A DNA stretch of 10,853 nt, from positions 1 through 10,853 of the forward strand of contig CALRFC010000023.1 of the NCBI GenBank assembly GCA_943356395.1, in the 5' to 3' direction. This document shows positions 5,146 to 10,853 of the stretch, piece by piece; positions within the stretch are counted from its first letter, which is position 1; each line of letters starts with the position of its first letter. The position numbers and the translations under genes are program-made. Below the pieces are notes generated by a model that worked only from the letters and a program-made list of their open reading frames with translations, was not told the DNA's origin and did not search any database. The stretch comes from Candidatus Nomurabacteria bacterium. Lineage in GTDB: Bacteria; Patescibacteriota; Minisyncoccia; Phycocordibacterales; UBA9973.

Positions 5146-5937
5146 ATGGCTTTCACCTGGGCCGCGCGGCGGCAATTGGGCATTTTATTCCTCCTTCTCG
5201 TTGTCGCGGGGCTTATTTTCTTTGCCGCTTCCTACAAGATCATCTTTCGTGCGCCGACTTGTTCCGATCAGAAACAGAACGGCACCGAAACGGGTATAGA
5301 CTGTGGCGGCACCTGCGCGCGGTTCTGCTCCGCTGATGTCTTGCCGCTTTCGGTGCTCTGGGCGCGCGCGCTTCCGGTCACGAATTCTGTCTACAACGCC
5401 GTCGCCTATGTCGAGAACAAGAATCCGAACGCCGGCGCGCCAAAAATCGAATATGAATTCCGGCTTTATGACGCCGACAACAAGCTCGTGGTTTCGCGGA
5501 GCGGGTCGACATATGTTTCCGCAAACGGACGCACGGTCGTCTTTGAGCCGTCGCTTTCCGTGGGCAATCGCACGCCGAAGTTCACGATTTTCGAAGTCAA
5601 AAATGTTCCTCTGTGGTACATGGAAAATCCGCTCTCCAGAAATATTCTTCTTTCTCCGAGCGACATAGTCCTCTCCGACGAGAACACCAGTCCGAAACTC
5701 TCGGCAAAGATCGCGAACCAATCTCAAATCCCGCTCGCGAATGTCGAAGTCGCCGGTCTGCTTTACAACGCCGATCACAATGTCATCGGGGTTTCGAGGA
5801 CATTCATACCGGAGCTCTCCGGCAATTCCCGCGAAAGCGTCATCTTCACATGGCCGCAAGCGCTTTCAGAAACGATCGCGGCGAAGGATGTCGTGGCGAG
5901 GTTTAATCCGTTTTTACTACCAGGTTCTAGTTTCTAG
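5146..5937 (+). CDS. Membrane-anchored extracytoplasmic protein with a four-cysteine motif, function unknown
   Basis: The 263-residue protein has one N-terminal transmembrane segment (about residues 11-28) after basic residues R8-R9, so the bulk probably lies outside the membrane. Right after it comes a cysteine cluster at C39, C53, C57 and C61, within PTCSDQKQNGTETGIDCGGTC. The form C-x13-C-GGxC-x3-C suggests disulfides or a metal site. The rest looks like one or two beta-sandwich units (VYNAVAYVENKNPNAGAPKI, FRLYDADNKLV, and a second NxxxxPLANVEVAGLLYNADHNVIGVSRT). I know no function for it. The stop codon lies inside a heptamer array, so the last residues (LLPGSSF) are encoded by repeat. 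Next comes rodA, 57 bases away on the same strand. No Shine-Dalgarno sequence precedes ATG 5146. Confidence 0.85.
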   Translation: MAFTWAARRQLGILFLLLVVAGLIFFAASYKIIFRAPTCSDQKQNGTETGIDCGGTCARFCSADVLPLSVLWARALPVTNSVYNAVAYVENKNPNAGAPKIEYEFRLYDADNKLVVSRSGSTYVSANGRTVVFEPSLSVGNRTPKFTIFEVKNVPLWYMENPLSRNILLSPSDIVLSDENTSPKLSAKIANQSQIPLANVEVAGLLYNADHNVIGVSRTFIPELSGNSRESVIFTWPQALSETIAAKDVVARFNPFLLPGSSF

Positions 5938-5987
5938 TGAGATGCAAATGCAGATTTTTCTAGAACCTAGAACCTAGCAACTAGAAC
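5917..5987 (+). repeat. Paired 7-nt-period arrays between the four-cysteine gene and rodA
   Basis: Array A: CTACCAG, GTTCTAG, TTTCTAG (5917-5937). Array B: CTAGAAC, CTAGAAC, CTAGCAA, CTAGAAC (5960-5987). They are separated by a 22-nt AT-rich loop. GGTTCTAGTTTCTAG can pair with CTAGNAACTAGAACC-type sequence of array B. The stop codon of the upstream gene is the TAG of the last unit of array A, and rodA starts seven bases after array B. Confidence 0.8.
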
Positions 5988-5994
5988 CTTCTCC

Positions 5995-7125
5995 ATGATT
6001 TCAAACAACACAACCTGGTTCTCCCGCATCGACTGGATCCTTTTCTTGTCGATTTTTCCGATCTTGGGCGCCGGATTGGTGACGATGAACGCGTTCGTCG
6101 GCGATGCGCCATTTTTTGAGAAACAGCTCTTGTGGATCGCCGTCGGGCTCTGCATTTTTTTCATCTCTTCGCGCATCGATGCGCGTTTCCTGAAGCGCAC
6201 GAGCGTCTTGGTCGCGCTCTTTCTCATCTTCGCCGGAATGCTTCTTATTCTTTTCATCATCGGGCACATTTCGCACGGCGCGCAGAGCTGGTTCCGGCTT
6301 GGCGGATTTTCTTTCCAGCCATCCGACATGATGAAGCTCATCGTCGTCCTCATGCTCGCGAAATATTTTTCGCGCCGGCATATCGAGATCAAGCAATTGA
6401 AGCATATCTTCATCTCCGGACTCTATGCGCTCGTGCCGTTCATCCTCGTGTTTCTCCAGCCGGATTTCGGGTCGGCAATCATCATCTTTTTCATCTGGAT
6501 CGGCTTGGTGCTCGTGGCGGGCATTTCGAAAAAACACATCGCGATCGTTTTAGGGATCGGACTCGTGATCGGCGCGCTCCTGTGGGGCTTCGTATTCCGA
6601 GAATATCAGAAAGAGCGCGTTTTGAATTTCCTGCATCCGCTCTCCGACATCCACGGATCGGGTTACAATGCGTATCAGTCGACGATCGCCGTCGGGAGCG
6701 GAAAAGTTTTGGGGAAGGGCGTGGGGCTCGGCACGCAGTCGCGCCTCAAATTCTTGCCGGAATATCAGACCGATTTCATTTTTGCCGCCTTCGCCGAGGA
6801 GTGGGGATTCGTCGGAGCGTTCCTCCTCTTCATCCTCTACGGCATTTTGATCTGGCGCATTCTCGCGATCGCAGTCGTCGGCGCTTCCAATTTTGAAGTG
6901 CTCTACGGCGTCGGCGTGGCGATACTTTTCATGACGCATATCGCCATAAATATCGGGATGAATATCGGGCTCATGCCGGTGACCGGCATCACCTTGCCGT
7001 TCATGAGCTATGGCGGCTCGCACCTCCTCACCTCGTTTCTCGCGCTCGGCATCCTGATGTCGATGCGCTCATACGGCCGCGCCGCGCATCGAGACGACAT
7101 GAAGCAGGAATTCTTAGGCTATTAG
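5995..7125 (+). CDS. rodA: SEDS-family peptidoglycan glycosyltransferase RodA (FtsW/RodA/SpoVE)
   Basis: RodA polymerises lipid II into glycan strands in the membrane, normally with a class B penicillin-binding protein and the elongation machinery. The 376-residue product has about ten hydrophobic segments and the family signatures GAQSWFRLGGFSFQPSDMMK (residues 95-114), FLQPDFGSA (153-161), GSGYNAYQSTIAVGSGK (221-237), FLPEYQTDFIFA (253-264) and PVTGITLPFMSYGGS near the end. D260 in TDFIF corresponds to the catalytic aspartate of SEDS enzymes. Length is normal for RodA (about 370). No penicillin-binding protein partner is in the window. ATG 5995 directly follows a heptamer array and has no Shine-Dalgarno sequence. 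The stop codon lies in the second unit of the next array. RodA is preferred over FtsW by resemblance, but this is not certain. Confidence 0.93.
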   Translation: MISNNTTWFSRIDWILFLSIFPILGAGLVTMNAFVGDAPFFEKQLLWIAVGLCIFFISSRIDARFLKRTSVLVALFLIFAGMLLILFIIGHISHGAQSWFRLGGFSFQPSDMMKLIVVLMLAKYFSRRHIEIKQLKHIFISGLYALVPFILVFLQPDFGSAIIIFFIWIGLVLVAGISKKHIAIVLGIGLVIGALLWGFVFREYQKERVLNFLHPLSDIHGSGYNAYQSTIAVGSGKVLGKGVGLGTQSRLKFLPEYQTDFIFAAFAEEWGFVGAFLLFILYGILIWRILAIAVVGASNFEVLYGVGVAILFMTHIAINIGMNIGLMPVTGITLPFMSYGGSHLLTSFLALGILMSMRSYGRAAHRDDMKQEFLGY

Positions 7126-7211
7126 GCATTAGGCAGTTAGGCTTTAGCCAATGAAATCAAGAATTATGTATAATTGCTAGTGCCTAGTTACCTAAAGCCT
7201 AGTGCCTGACC
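7114..7211 (+). repeat. Paired 7-nt-period arrays between rodA and folD
   Basis: Array A (7114-7148): TTAGGCT, ATTAGGC, ATTAGGC, AGTTAGG, CTTTAGC, with TAG every 7 or 8 bases. Array B (7177-7211): CTAGTGC, CTAGTTA, CCTAAAG, CCTAGTG, CCTGACC. The two are complementary in character (TAGGC against GCCTA) and enclose an AT-rich centre holding TATAAT at 7169-7174. The rodA stop codon is in array A and folD starts one base after array B. Confidence 0.85.
7169..7174 (+). promoter_or_regulatory. Possible -10 box (TATAAT) in the loop between the rodA-folD arrays
   Basis: A consensus TATAAT lies between the two arrays, with no good -35 at 16-18 bp. If used, transcription would start near 7181 and the folD leader would consist almost entirely of heptamer array B. 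Confidence 0.3.
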
Positions 7212-7212
7212 A

Positions 7213-8049
7213 ATGCTTTTTGACGGAAAAAAATGTGCGCAAACGATAAAAGCCGATCTTCTGGTGCAGGTTGCCGCGCTCGGTTTTTCGCCGCGCGTGG
7301 CGCTCATCTATGCGGGGGAGCATCCGGCGATCAATACTTTTGTCGGCGTCAAAGAGCGTTTTGCGCACGATATCGGTGTTGAGCTTGTCGTGTACAGATA
7401 TCCGCCGACGATTTCACAAGAAGAATTGGAAAAGGAAATACAAATGCTCATAGGCAATGATTTGCGCGCGAGTGACGGCCGTGCGTACGACGCGATAATC
7501 GTACAGCTGCCTCTTCCGGCGCACATCGATGCAGACAAAATACTTTCTCTCATACCGGCCGAAAAAGACATCGATGTCCTTTCAAAAGAATCCCTCGCTC
7601 TGTTTAAAAAAGGGGAATCCGCCTTTCTTCCGCCGGTCGCCGCCGCAATCGGGGAAATTTTCAAAACCGCTGGAATCGATTTCAAAGGCAAGAAGATAGT
7701 CGTCGTCGGGAACGGCCGGCTCGTCGGCCAGCCGGTCGCGCTGTGGCTTTCGCGCTCGGGCGCGGACTATTCCATCACCGTCTTAGGGGATCCTTCGCGC
7801 GACGAAATGCTCCGCGAAGCGGATATCGTCATAAGCGGGGCGGGGGATCCGGAATTCATAGAGCCGTACATGATCAAAGACGGCGCCGTGCTCATCGATT
7901 GCGGGGCGAGCGAGCTTCACGGGAAAACTGTCGGCGACATTTCTCCGGCGTGTTATGATAAAGCATCGCTCGCGACTCCGGTGCCGGGCGGTATCGGACC
8001 GATCGTCGTGGCGATGGTGTTTCGGAATCTGATTGCGAAGAGCGCGTAG
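7213..8049 (+). CDS. folD: Bifunctional methylenetetrahydrofolate dehydrogenase/cyclohydrolase FolD (divergent)
   Basis: FolD interconverts 5,10-methylene-, methenyl- and 10-formyl-tetrahydrofolate in the cytoplasm, using NADP. The 278-residue product keeps VQLPLPAHID (97-106), KDID (118-121), a Rossmann segment IVVVGNGRLVGQPVALWL, and TPVPGGIGPIVVAM near the C-terminus. The catalytic lysine is kept as K47 in PAINTFVGVK. Two features are unusual: the tyrosine of the YxxxK motif is F43, and the PCTP motif before the cofactor domain is replaced by FLPPVAAA. Length is close to the 282-288 of typical FolD. ATG 7213 abuts a heptamer array and lacks a Shine-Dalgarno sequence. Identity as FolD family is firm; whether both activities remain is unknown. 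Confidence 0.92.
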   Translation: MLFDGKKCAQTIKADLLVQVAALGFSPRVALIYAGEHPAINTFVGVKERFAHDIGVELVVYRYPPTISQEELEKEIQMLIGNDLRASDGRAYDAIIVQLPLPAHIDADKILSLIPAEKDIDVLSKESLALFKKGESAFLPPVAAAIGEIFKTAGIDFKGKKIVVVGNGRLVGQPVALWLSRSGADYSITVLGDPSRDEMLREADIVISGAGDPEFIEPYMIKDGAVLIDCGASELHGKTVGDISPACYDKASLATPVPGGIGPIVVAMVFRNLIAKSA

Positions 8050-8074
8050 CGCATAACATGGAACATAAACAAAG

Positions 8075-8154
8075 CTTCCAGCTGTCTGCTTCCTGCTGTT
8101 AGCTTTTGAATTCGGATTCAATGCTGAAAGCAGACAGCAAGAAGCTGGAAGCTG
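8075..8154 (+). repeat. Paired 7-nt-period arrays after folD
   Basis: Array A (8075-8109): CTTCCAG, CTGTCTG, CTTCCTG, CTGTTAG, CTTTTGA. Array B (8120-8154): AATGCTG, AAAGCAG, ACAGCAA, GAAGCTG, GAAGCTG. They are inverted relative to each other with GAAT-TCGG-ATTC at the centre, forming an imperfect stem of about 35 bp. A transcription-terminating or mRNA-stabilising hairpin is possible, although no T-run follows. Confidence 0.85.
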
Positions 8155-8184
8155 ATTCCAATTCGTAGTATTCGCATCGCGTTC

Positions 8185-8258
8185 ATCTACTTACTATTTT
8201 CTACCCGCCCGAACGACTGAAGTATTGTCGTCCAGTCGGGCAGGCTAACTACTTACTA
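8185..8258 (+). repeat. 7-nt-period arrays flanking a GC-rich hairpin before the PAP2 gene
   Basis: ATCTACT, TACTATT, TTCTACC (8185-8205) and CTAACTA, CTTACTA (8245-8258) flank an imperfect hairpin in which GCCCGA near 8207 pairs with TCGGGC near 8236. The ACTTACT-type unit recurs before secF. No T-run follows the hairpin. The start codon comes five bases after the second array. Confidence 0.7.
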
Positions 8259-8263
8259 CCCCG

Positions 8264-8830
8264 ATGATTGAAACTTTTCCGCTCAACATTTCCATTTTCA
8301 ACGCTTTGCACGGCTTGGCTTTTCGGAGTCCGTTTTTTGATTCCGTCGTCGTCTTCTGTGCAACGGTGCTTGGCACGATCGTCGTCCTTGCGACAATCAT
8401 TTTCCTTTTTTATCACCACAAATCCGGCGCAGAGAAGTACAGCATTGCTTGGTTCAGAGAAAAGACTCTGGCGATCGGAAGCGTGTGTGGGAGCGCGCTT
8501 GCCGCGTATGTTCTCACGATCATTTTGAAGCACATCGTGTCCGCTCCGCGTCCGTTCGCTCTCATCCGCGATGTTGTACCGCTCATTCCGGAGTCCGGCT
8601 TCGCCTTTCCGTCCGGACACGCGGCTTTTTTCGGCGCAATCGCACTCATCGTTTACAAATTCGACAAGAAATTCGGAATCGCATTCATCATCGCGGCGCT
8701 TCTGATCGGGATCGCTCGCGTCGTCGCCGGCGTTCATTTTCCGATAGACATCGTCGCGGGGTATATTCTCGCCGCTGTCGTTGCGCATTTTGCCGACAAG
8801 CATATCACGCGAAAGCTTTTGAGCTTGTAA
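8264..8830 (+). CDS. PAP2-family membrane phosphatase, probably undecaprenyl-diphosphatase (BcrC-like)
   Basis: The 188-residue membrane protein carries all three signatures of the PAP2 phosphatase superfamily. These are K89-x6-R96-P97 (KHIVSAPRP), PSGH at 116-119, and R152-x5-H158-x3-D162 (ARVVAGVHFPID). H119 and H158 are the expected catalytic histidines. About five to six hydrophobic segments surround them. BcrC-type members dephosphorylate undecaprenyl diphosphate outside the membrane, returning the lipid carrier for peptidoglycan synthesis, which would fit with rodA nearby. Other members act on phosphatidylglycerophosphate or phosphatidic acid, so the substrate is not settled. Size is typical (about 180-200). 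The start is ATG 8264, right after a repeat array and without a Shine-Dalgarno sequence. Confidence 0.88.
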   Translation: MIETFPLNISIFNALHGLAFRSPFFDSVVVFCATVLGTIVVLATIIFLFYHHKSGAEKYSIAWFREKTLAIGSVCGSALAAYVLTIILKHIVSAPRPFALIRDVVPLIPESGFAFPSGHAAFFGAIALIVYKFDKKFGIAFIIAALLIGIARVVAGVHFPIDIVAGYILAAVVAHFADKHITRKLLSL

Positions 8831-8869
8831 ACAAAGGGTTTTCTGGAATCATAGCCTGAGCATTTTTTG

Positions 8870-8897
8870 TTGCTAAAAAACCAGAAATAAGTACAAT
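8870..8897 (+). promoter_or_regulatory. Sigma70-type promoter for secD
   Basis: TTGCTA (8870-8875), 16-bp spacer, TACAAT (8892-8897); the predicted start is near 8904, leaving a leader of about 23 nt before ATG 8927. This 96-bp gap (8831-8926) is the only spacer among the downstream genes without a heptamer array. Confidence 0.5.
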
Positions 8898-8926
8898 AGC
8901 CATATTAATCATAAATTTCCGGACGA

Positions 8927-10348
8927 ATGTTACAGAAACGCATCCTCGCCATCGTCATACTTTTTCTCGGCCTCCTCGTGGGCTATTTTGTCTACGGCAG
9001 CGAACACCGCTATGTCGCTCATGTGCAGACGCCGCACTGGTTCTCAAAATTTCCGTTCAAGCAAGGGCTTGATCTCTCCGGCGGAGTCCATCTGATCTAC
9101 CGCGCCGATGTTTCCAAAATCGATTCGAAAGAAGTTACCGACGCGATGGCGTCGCTCCGCGATGTCATCGAACGGCGCGTGAATCTCTTCGGCGTGGCGG
9201 AGCCCGTCGTCCAAGTCGAGCATCCGGGTTTTGCCAATCAGGGCGAAGAGCGGCTCATCGTCGACCTTCCGGGCGTGACGGACATCACGAAAGCCGTCGC
9301 CATGATCGGGCAGACGCCGCTTCTTGAATTCCGCACGGAAAATCCGAAATGGAAGCCGTCGACATCGGCATCGTTTACGATCGATGATTTGCGCAAGAAC
9401 GGCGGAAAGATTCCGATCGACACGAGCTCGTTTGATCCGTTCGATCCGAACAGCCAATATATCCAGACCGAGCTCTCCGGCCGCTACTTGAAGCACGCGC
9501 AATTGGTTTTCGACCAGAATACGCACGCGCCGATCATCAGCTTGCACTTCGACGCGACCGGCTCGAAGCTTTTTGAAGATATCACAAGAGCGAATGTCGG
9601 GAAGACCGTTGCGATTTTCCTCGACGGCTCGCCGATCTCGACGCCCGTCGTCCAAGAAGCGATTGCGGGCGGTCAGGCCCAGATCACCGGACGCTTCACG
9701 CCGACGGAAGCCAAGACGCTCGTCGGGCGCTTGAATTCTGGCGCGCTTCCCGTGCCGATCGAACTCATTTCCACGCAAACCATCGGGCCGTCGCTCGGCG
9801 TCGCCGCGACGAATGCCGGAGTCAAAGCCGGCATGATAGGATTTCTTGTTGTCGCTCTTTTCCTCCTCTTCTGGTATCGCTTGCCGGGGCTCATCGCCGT
9901 TTTTGCCCTGTCGATCTATGTCTCGATCATGCTCGCGCTCTTCAAATGGATTCCGGTAACGCTCACCGCCGCCGGCATCGCCGGATTCGTGATATCGATC
10001 GGCATCGCCGTCGACGCCAATGTCCTCATCTTCGAGCGCATGAAAGAAGAAATCCGCCGCAACAATCGCTCGCTTCACGACGCGATGCATGCGGGTTTCG
10101 CCCGCGCGTGGCTCTCGATCCGCGATTCGAACACATCGTCCATAATCACCGCGCTCATCCTTTTCTGGTTCGGCTCGTCGCTCATCAAAGGATTCGCGCT
10201 CACTTTCGGGCTCGGCGTCTTGGTCTCGCTCTTTTCGGCGATCACGATCACGCGGCTCTTCCTCTATGCGCTCGACATCAGGAAGACGACGAGCGTGTCG
10301 AGTTTCCTGTTCGGATCGGGCTTTAGCAACGCAAAAGCGAAAGATTAG
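8927..10348 (+). CDS. secD: Protein translocase subunit SecD
   Basis: SecD forms a complex with SecF that uses the proton gradient to help SecYEG release exported proteins on the outer face. The 473-residue product has an N-terminal membrane segment (about 5-24), then the periplasmic-type P1 domain starting with KQGLDLSGGVHLIYR. The P1 body includes IGQTPLLEFR and FDATGSKLFEDITRANVGKTVAIFLDG. Five C-terminal membrane segments follow, with the hallmark GIAVDANVLIFERMKEE; D363 in VDANV is the conserved proton-path aspartate. Later DSNTSSIITALILFWFG and GFALTFGLGVLVS are also typical. It is shorter than E. coli SecD (615), as in many bacteria with a reduced P1 domain. The TAG stop is part of the first unit of the next heptamer array. 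secF follows on the same strand. Confidence 0.97.
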   Translation: MLQKRILAIVILFLGLLVGYFVYGSEHRYVAHVQTPHWFSKFPFKQGLDLSGGVHLIYRADVSKIDSKEVTDAMASLRDVIERRVNLFGVAEPVVQVEHPGFANQGEERLIVDLPGVTDITKAVAMIGQTPLLEFRTENPKWKPSTSASFTIDDLRKNGGKIPIDTSSFDPFDPNSQYIQTELSGRYLKHAQLVFDQNTHAPIISLHFDATGSKLFEDITRANVGKTVAIFLDGSPISTPVVQEAIAGGQAQITGRFTPTEAKTLVGRLNSGALPVPIELISTQTIGPSLGVAATNAGVKAGMIGFLVVALFLLFWYRLPGLIAVFALSIYVSIMLALFKWIPVTLTAAGIAGFVISIGIAVDANVLIFERMKEEIRRNNRSLHDAMHAGFARAWLSIRDSNTSSIITALILFWFGSSLIKGFALTFGLGVLVSLFSAITITRLFLYALDIRKTTSVSSFLFGSGFSNAKAKD

Positions 10349-10429
10349 CTTTCAGCTTCTTGCTTTCTGCTGTTAGCTTTCGGGTTCGAATTTAAAAGCT
10401 GGAAGCTGGAAGCAGGCAGCAAAAAGCTC
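10345..10429 (+). repeat. Paired 7-nt-period arrays after secD
   Basis: Array A (10345-10386): TTAGCTT, TCAGCTT, CTTGCTT, TCTGCTG, TTAGCTT, TCGGGTT. Array B (10395-10429): AAAGCTG, GAAGCTG, GAAGCAG, GCAGCAA, AAAGCTC. They are inverted with TTCGAA at the centre. The secD stop codon is the TAG of the first unit. The unit family is the same as in the spacer after folD. Confidence 0.87.
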
Positions 10430-10436
10430 CACATTT

Positions 10437-10471
10437 TCTACTTACTACTAACTACTTTCTACTTACTAATT
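10437..10471 (+). repeat. Unpaired 7-nt-period array before secF
   Basis: Five units, TCTACTT, ACTACTA, ACTACTT, TCTACTT, ACTAATT (10437-10471), end one base before the secF start codon. The pyrimidine-rich units match those upstream of the PAP2 gene and occupy the place where a Shine-Dalgarno sequence would be expected. Confidence 0.82.
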
Positions 10472-10472
10472 T

Positions 10473-10853
10473 ATGTTCGTCATCAACCACAAAAAACTTT
10501 TCATCGGCATTTCCATCGGTCTCGTCGCCGTATCGATCGCGCTTATGGCGATTTTCGGCTTGAAGCTCGGCATCGATTTCAAAGGCGGGAGTTTGATGGA
10601 AGTCTCGTACCCCGACGGCATTCGTCCGAATGTGGAAACGGCGACGGAAGCATTGAAGCCCCTCAATCTCGAAGGCACGCTCATCCAGCCGACGGGCGCC
10701 GATGGTCTCATTATTAAAACGCGAAGCTTGAGCGAACAAGAACGCATCGCGCTTTTGGAGGCGCTCCCGATCGGCGGAAAAATGCACCCGATTCAAAAAA
10801 CATTCACCTCGATCGGTCCGTCGGTGGGGAAGGAGCTCCGCCGCAAGATGACC
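10473..10853 (+). CDS. secF: Protein translocase subunit SecF, 3' truncated by the window end
   Basis: The first 127 codons are visible, from ATG 10473 to the last base. The product begins MFVINHKKLFIGISI, with a membrane segment at about residues 8-30, then the SecF signature GLKLGIDFKGGSLMEVSY (about 31-48), and ends in TSIGPSVGKELRRKMT, the family motif just before the second membrane segment. It lies 124 bases after secD, the usual order. SecF pairs with SecD in the export-driving membrane complex. The start has no Shine-Dalgarno sequence and directly follows a repeat array. The frame is open to the window edge and looks intact. Confidence 0.95.
   Translation, partial: MFVINHKKLFIGISIGLVAVSIALMAIFGLKLGIDFKGGSLMEVSYPDGIRPNVETATEALKPLNLEGTLIQPTGADGLIIKTRSLSEQERIALLEALPIGGKMHPIQKTFTSIGPSVGKELRRKMT

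Noticed and set aside
5185..5859. 224-codon open frame on the minus strand
   Set aside because: It is antisense to the four-cysteine protein gene, rich in Arg, Asp and Glu, and has no motif or start signal.
8075..8154. Array hairpin after folD as a classical rho-independent terminator
   Set aside because: The stem is imperfect and no T-run follows it; the same holds for the arrays after rodA and secD, unlike the clear terminator at 5081-5105.
9044..10090. 348-codon open frame on the minus strand
   Set aside because: It is the antisense shadow of secD, with the low-complexity, charge-rich composition typical of frames opposite GC-rich genes. secD has clear family motifs.
5917..10471. Heptamer arrays as CRISPR arrays
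   Set aside because: Units are 7 nt, degenerate and contiguous, with no repeat-spacer alternation of 25-40 nt, and no cas genes are present.

Overview
The window comes from the chromosome of a bacterium, most likely a member of the Candidate Phyla Radiation (Patescibacteria, Parcubacteria-like). This rests on a 23S rRNA gene crowded with introns and helix insertions, a reduced and divergent FolD, short separate SecD and SecF, start codons without Shine-Dalgarno sequences, and all genes on one strand. The phylum is an inference, because no 16S gene is present.

Layout. Positions 1-4034 are the 3' two thirds of a 23S rRNA gene. Four intervening sequences interrupt it after E. coli-equivalent positions 1931, 1951, 2533 and 2593. 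Three or four have group I hallmarks, and the third encodes a single-motif LAGLIDADG endonuclease resembling I-CreI. Three further insertions extend rRNA helices 45, 63 and 68. After a hairpin-rich spacer come tRNA-Leu(CAG) at 4233-4319, a scar carrying a 19-bp copy of the tRNA 3' end, and 5S rRNA at 4537-4645 inside a long processing stem bracketed by 30-nt inverted repeats. An AT-rich orphan gene (4810-5061) then encodes a stand-alone protein resembling the RNA polymerase alpha C-terminal domain, with its own promoter, an upstream palindrome and a strong terminator. The rest is a co-directional run of cell-envelope and housekeeping genes: a membrane-anchored four-cysteine protein, RodA/FtsW (peptidoglycan polymerase), FolD (one-carbon metabolism), a PAP2 lipid phosphatase (probably undecaprenyl-diphosphate recycling), SecD, and the start of SecF. 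RodA and the PAP2 enzyme both act around the lipid II cycle; SecD and SecF form one membrane complex.

The most unusual signal is in the non-coding DNA. Most of the spacers contain degenerate tandem arrays with a 7-nt period (for example GAAGCTG, CTAGAAC, TTAGGCA, ACTTACT or TTGACAA units), often as two arrays of opposite orientation that can fold on each other. The same kind of array sits in helix 63 of 23S rRNA and in the group I intron at 2593. The arrays start at, or supply, stop codons and run to within a few bases of the next start codon. I know of no described element in this lineage that matches them, and they are the best candidate here for an undescribed system.
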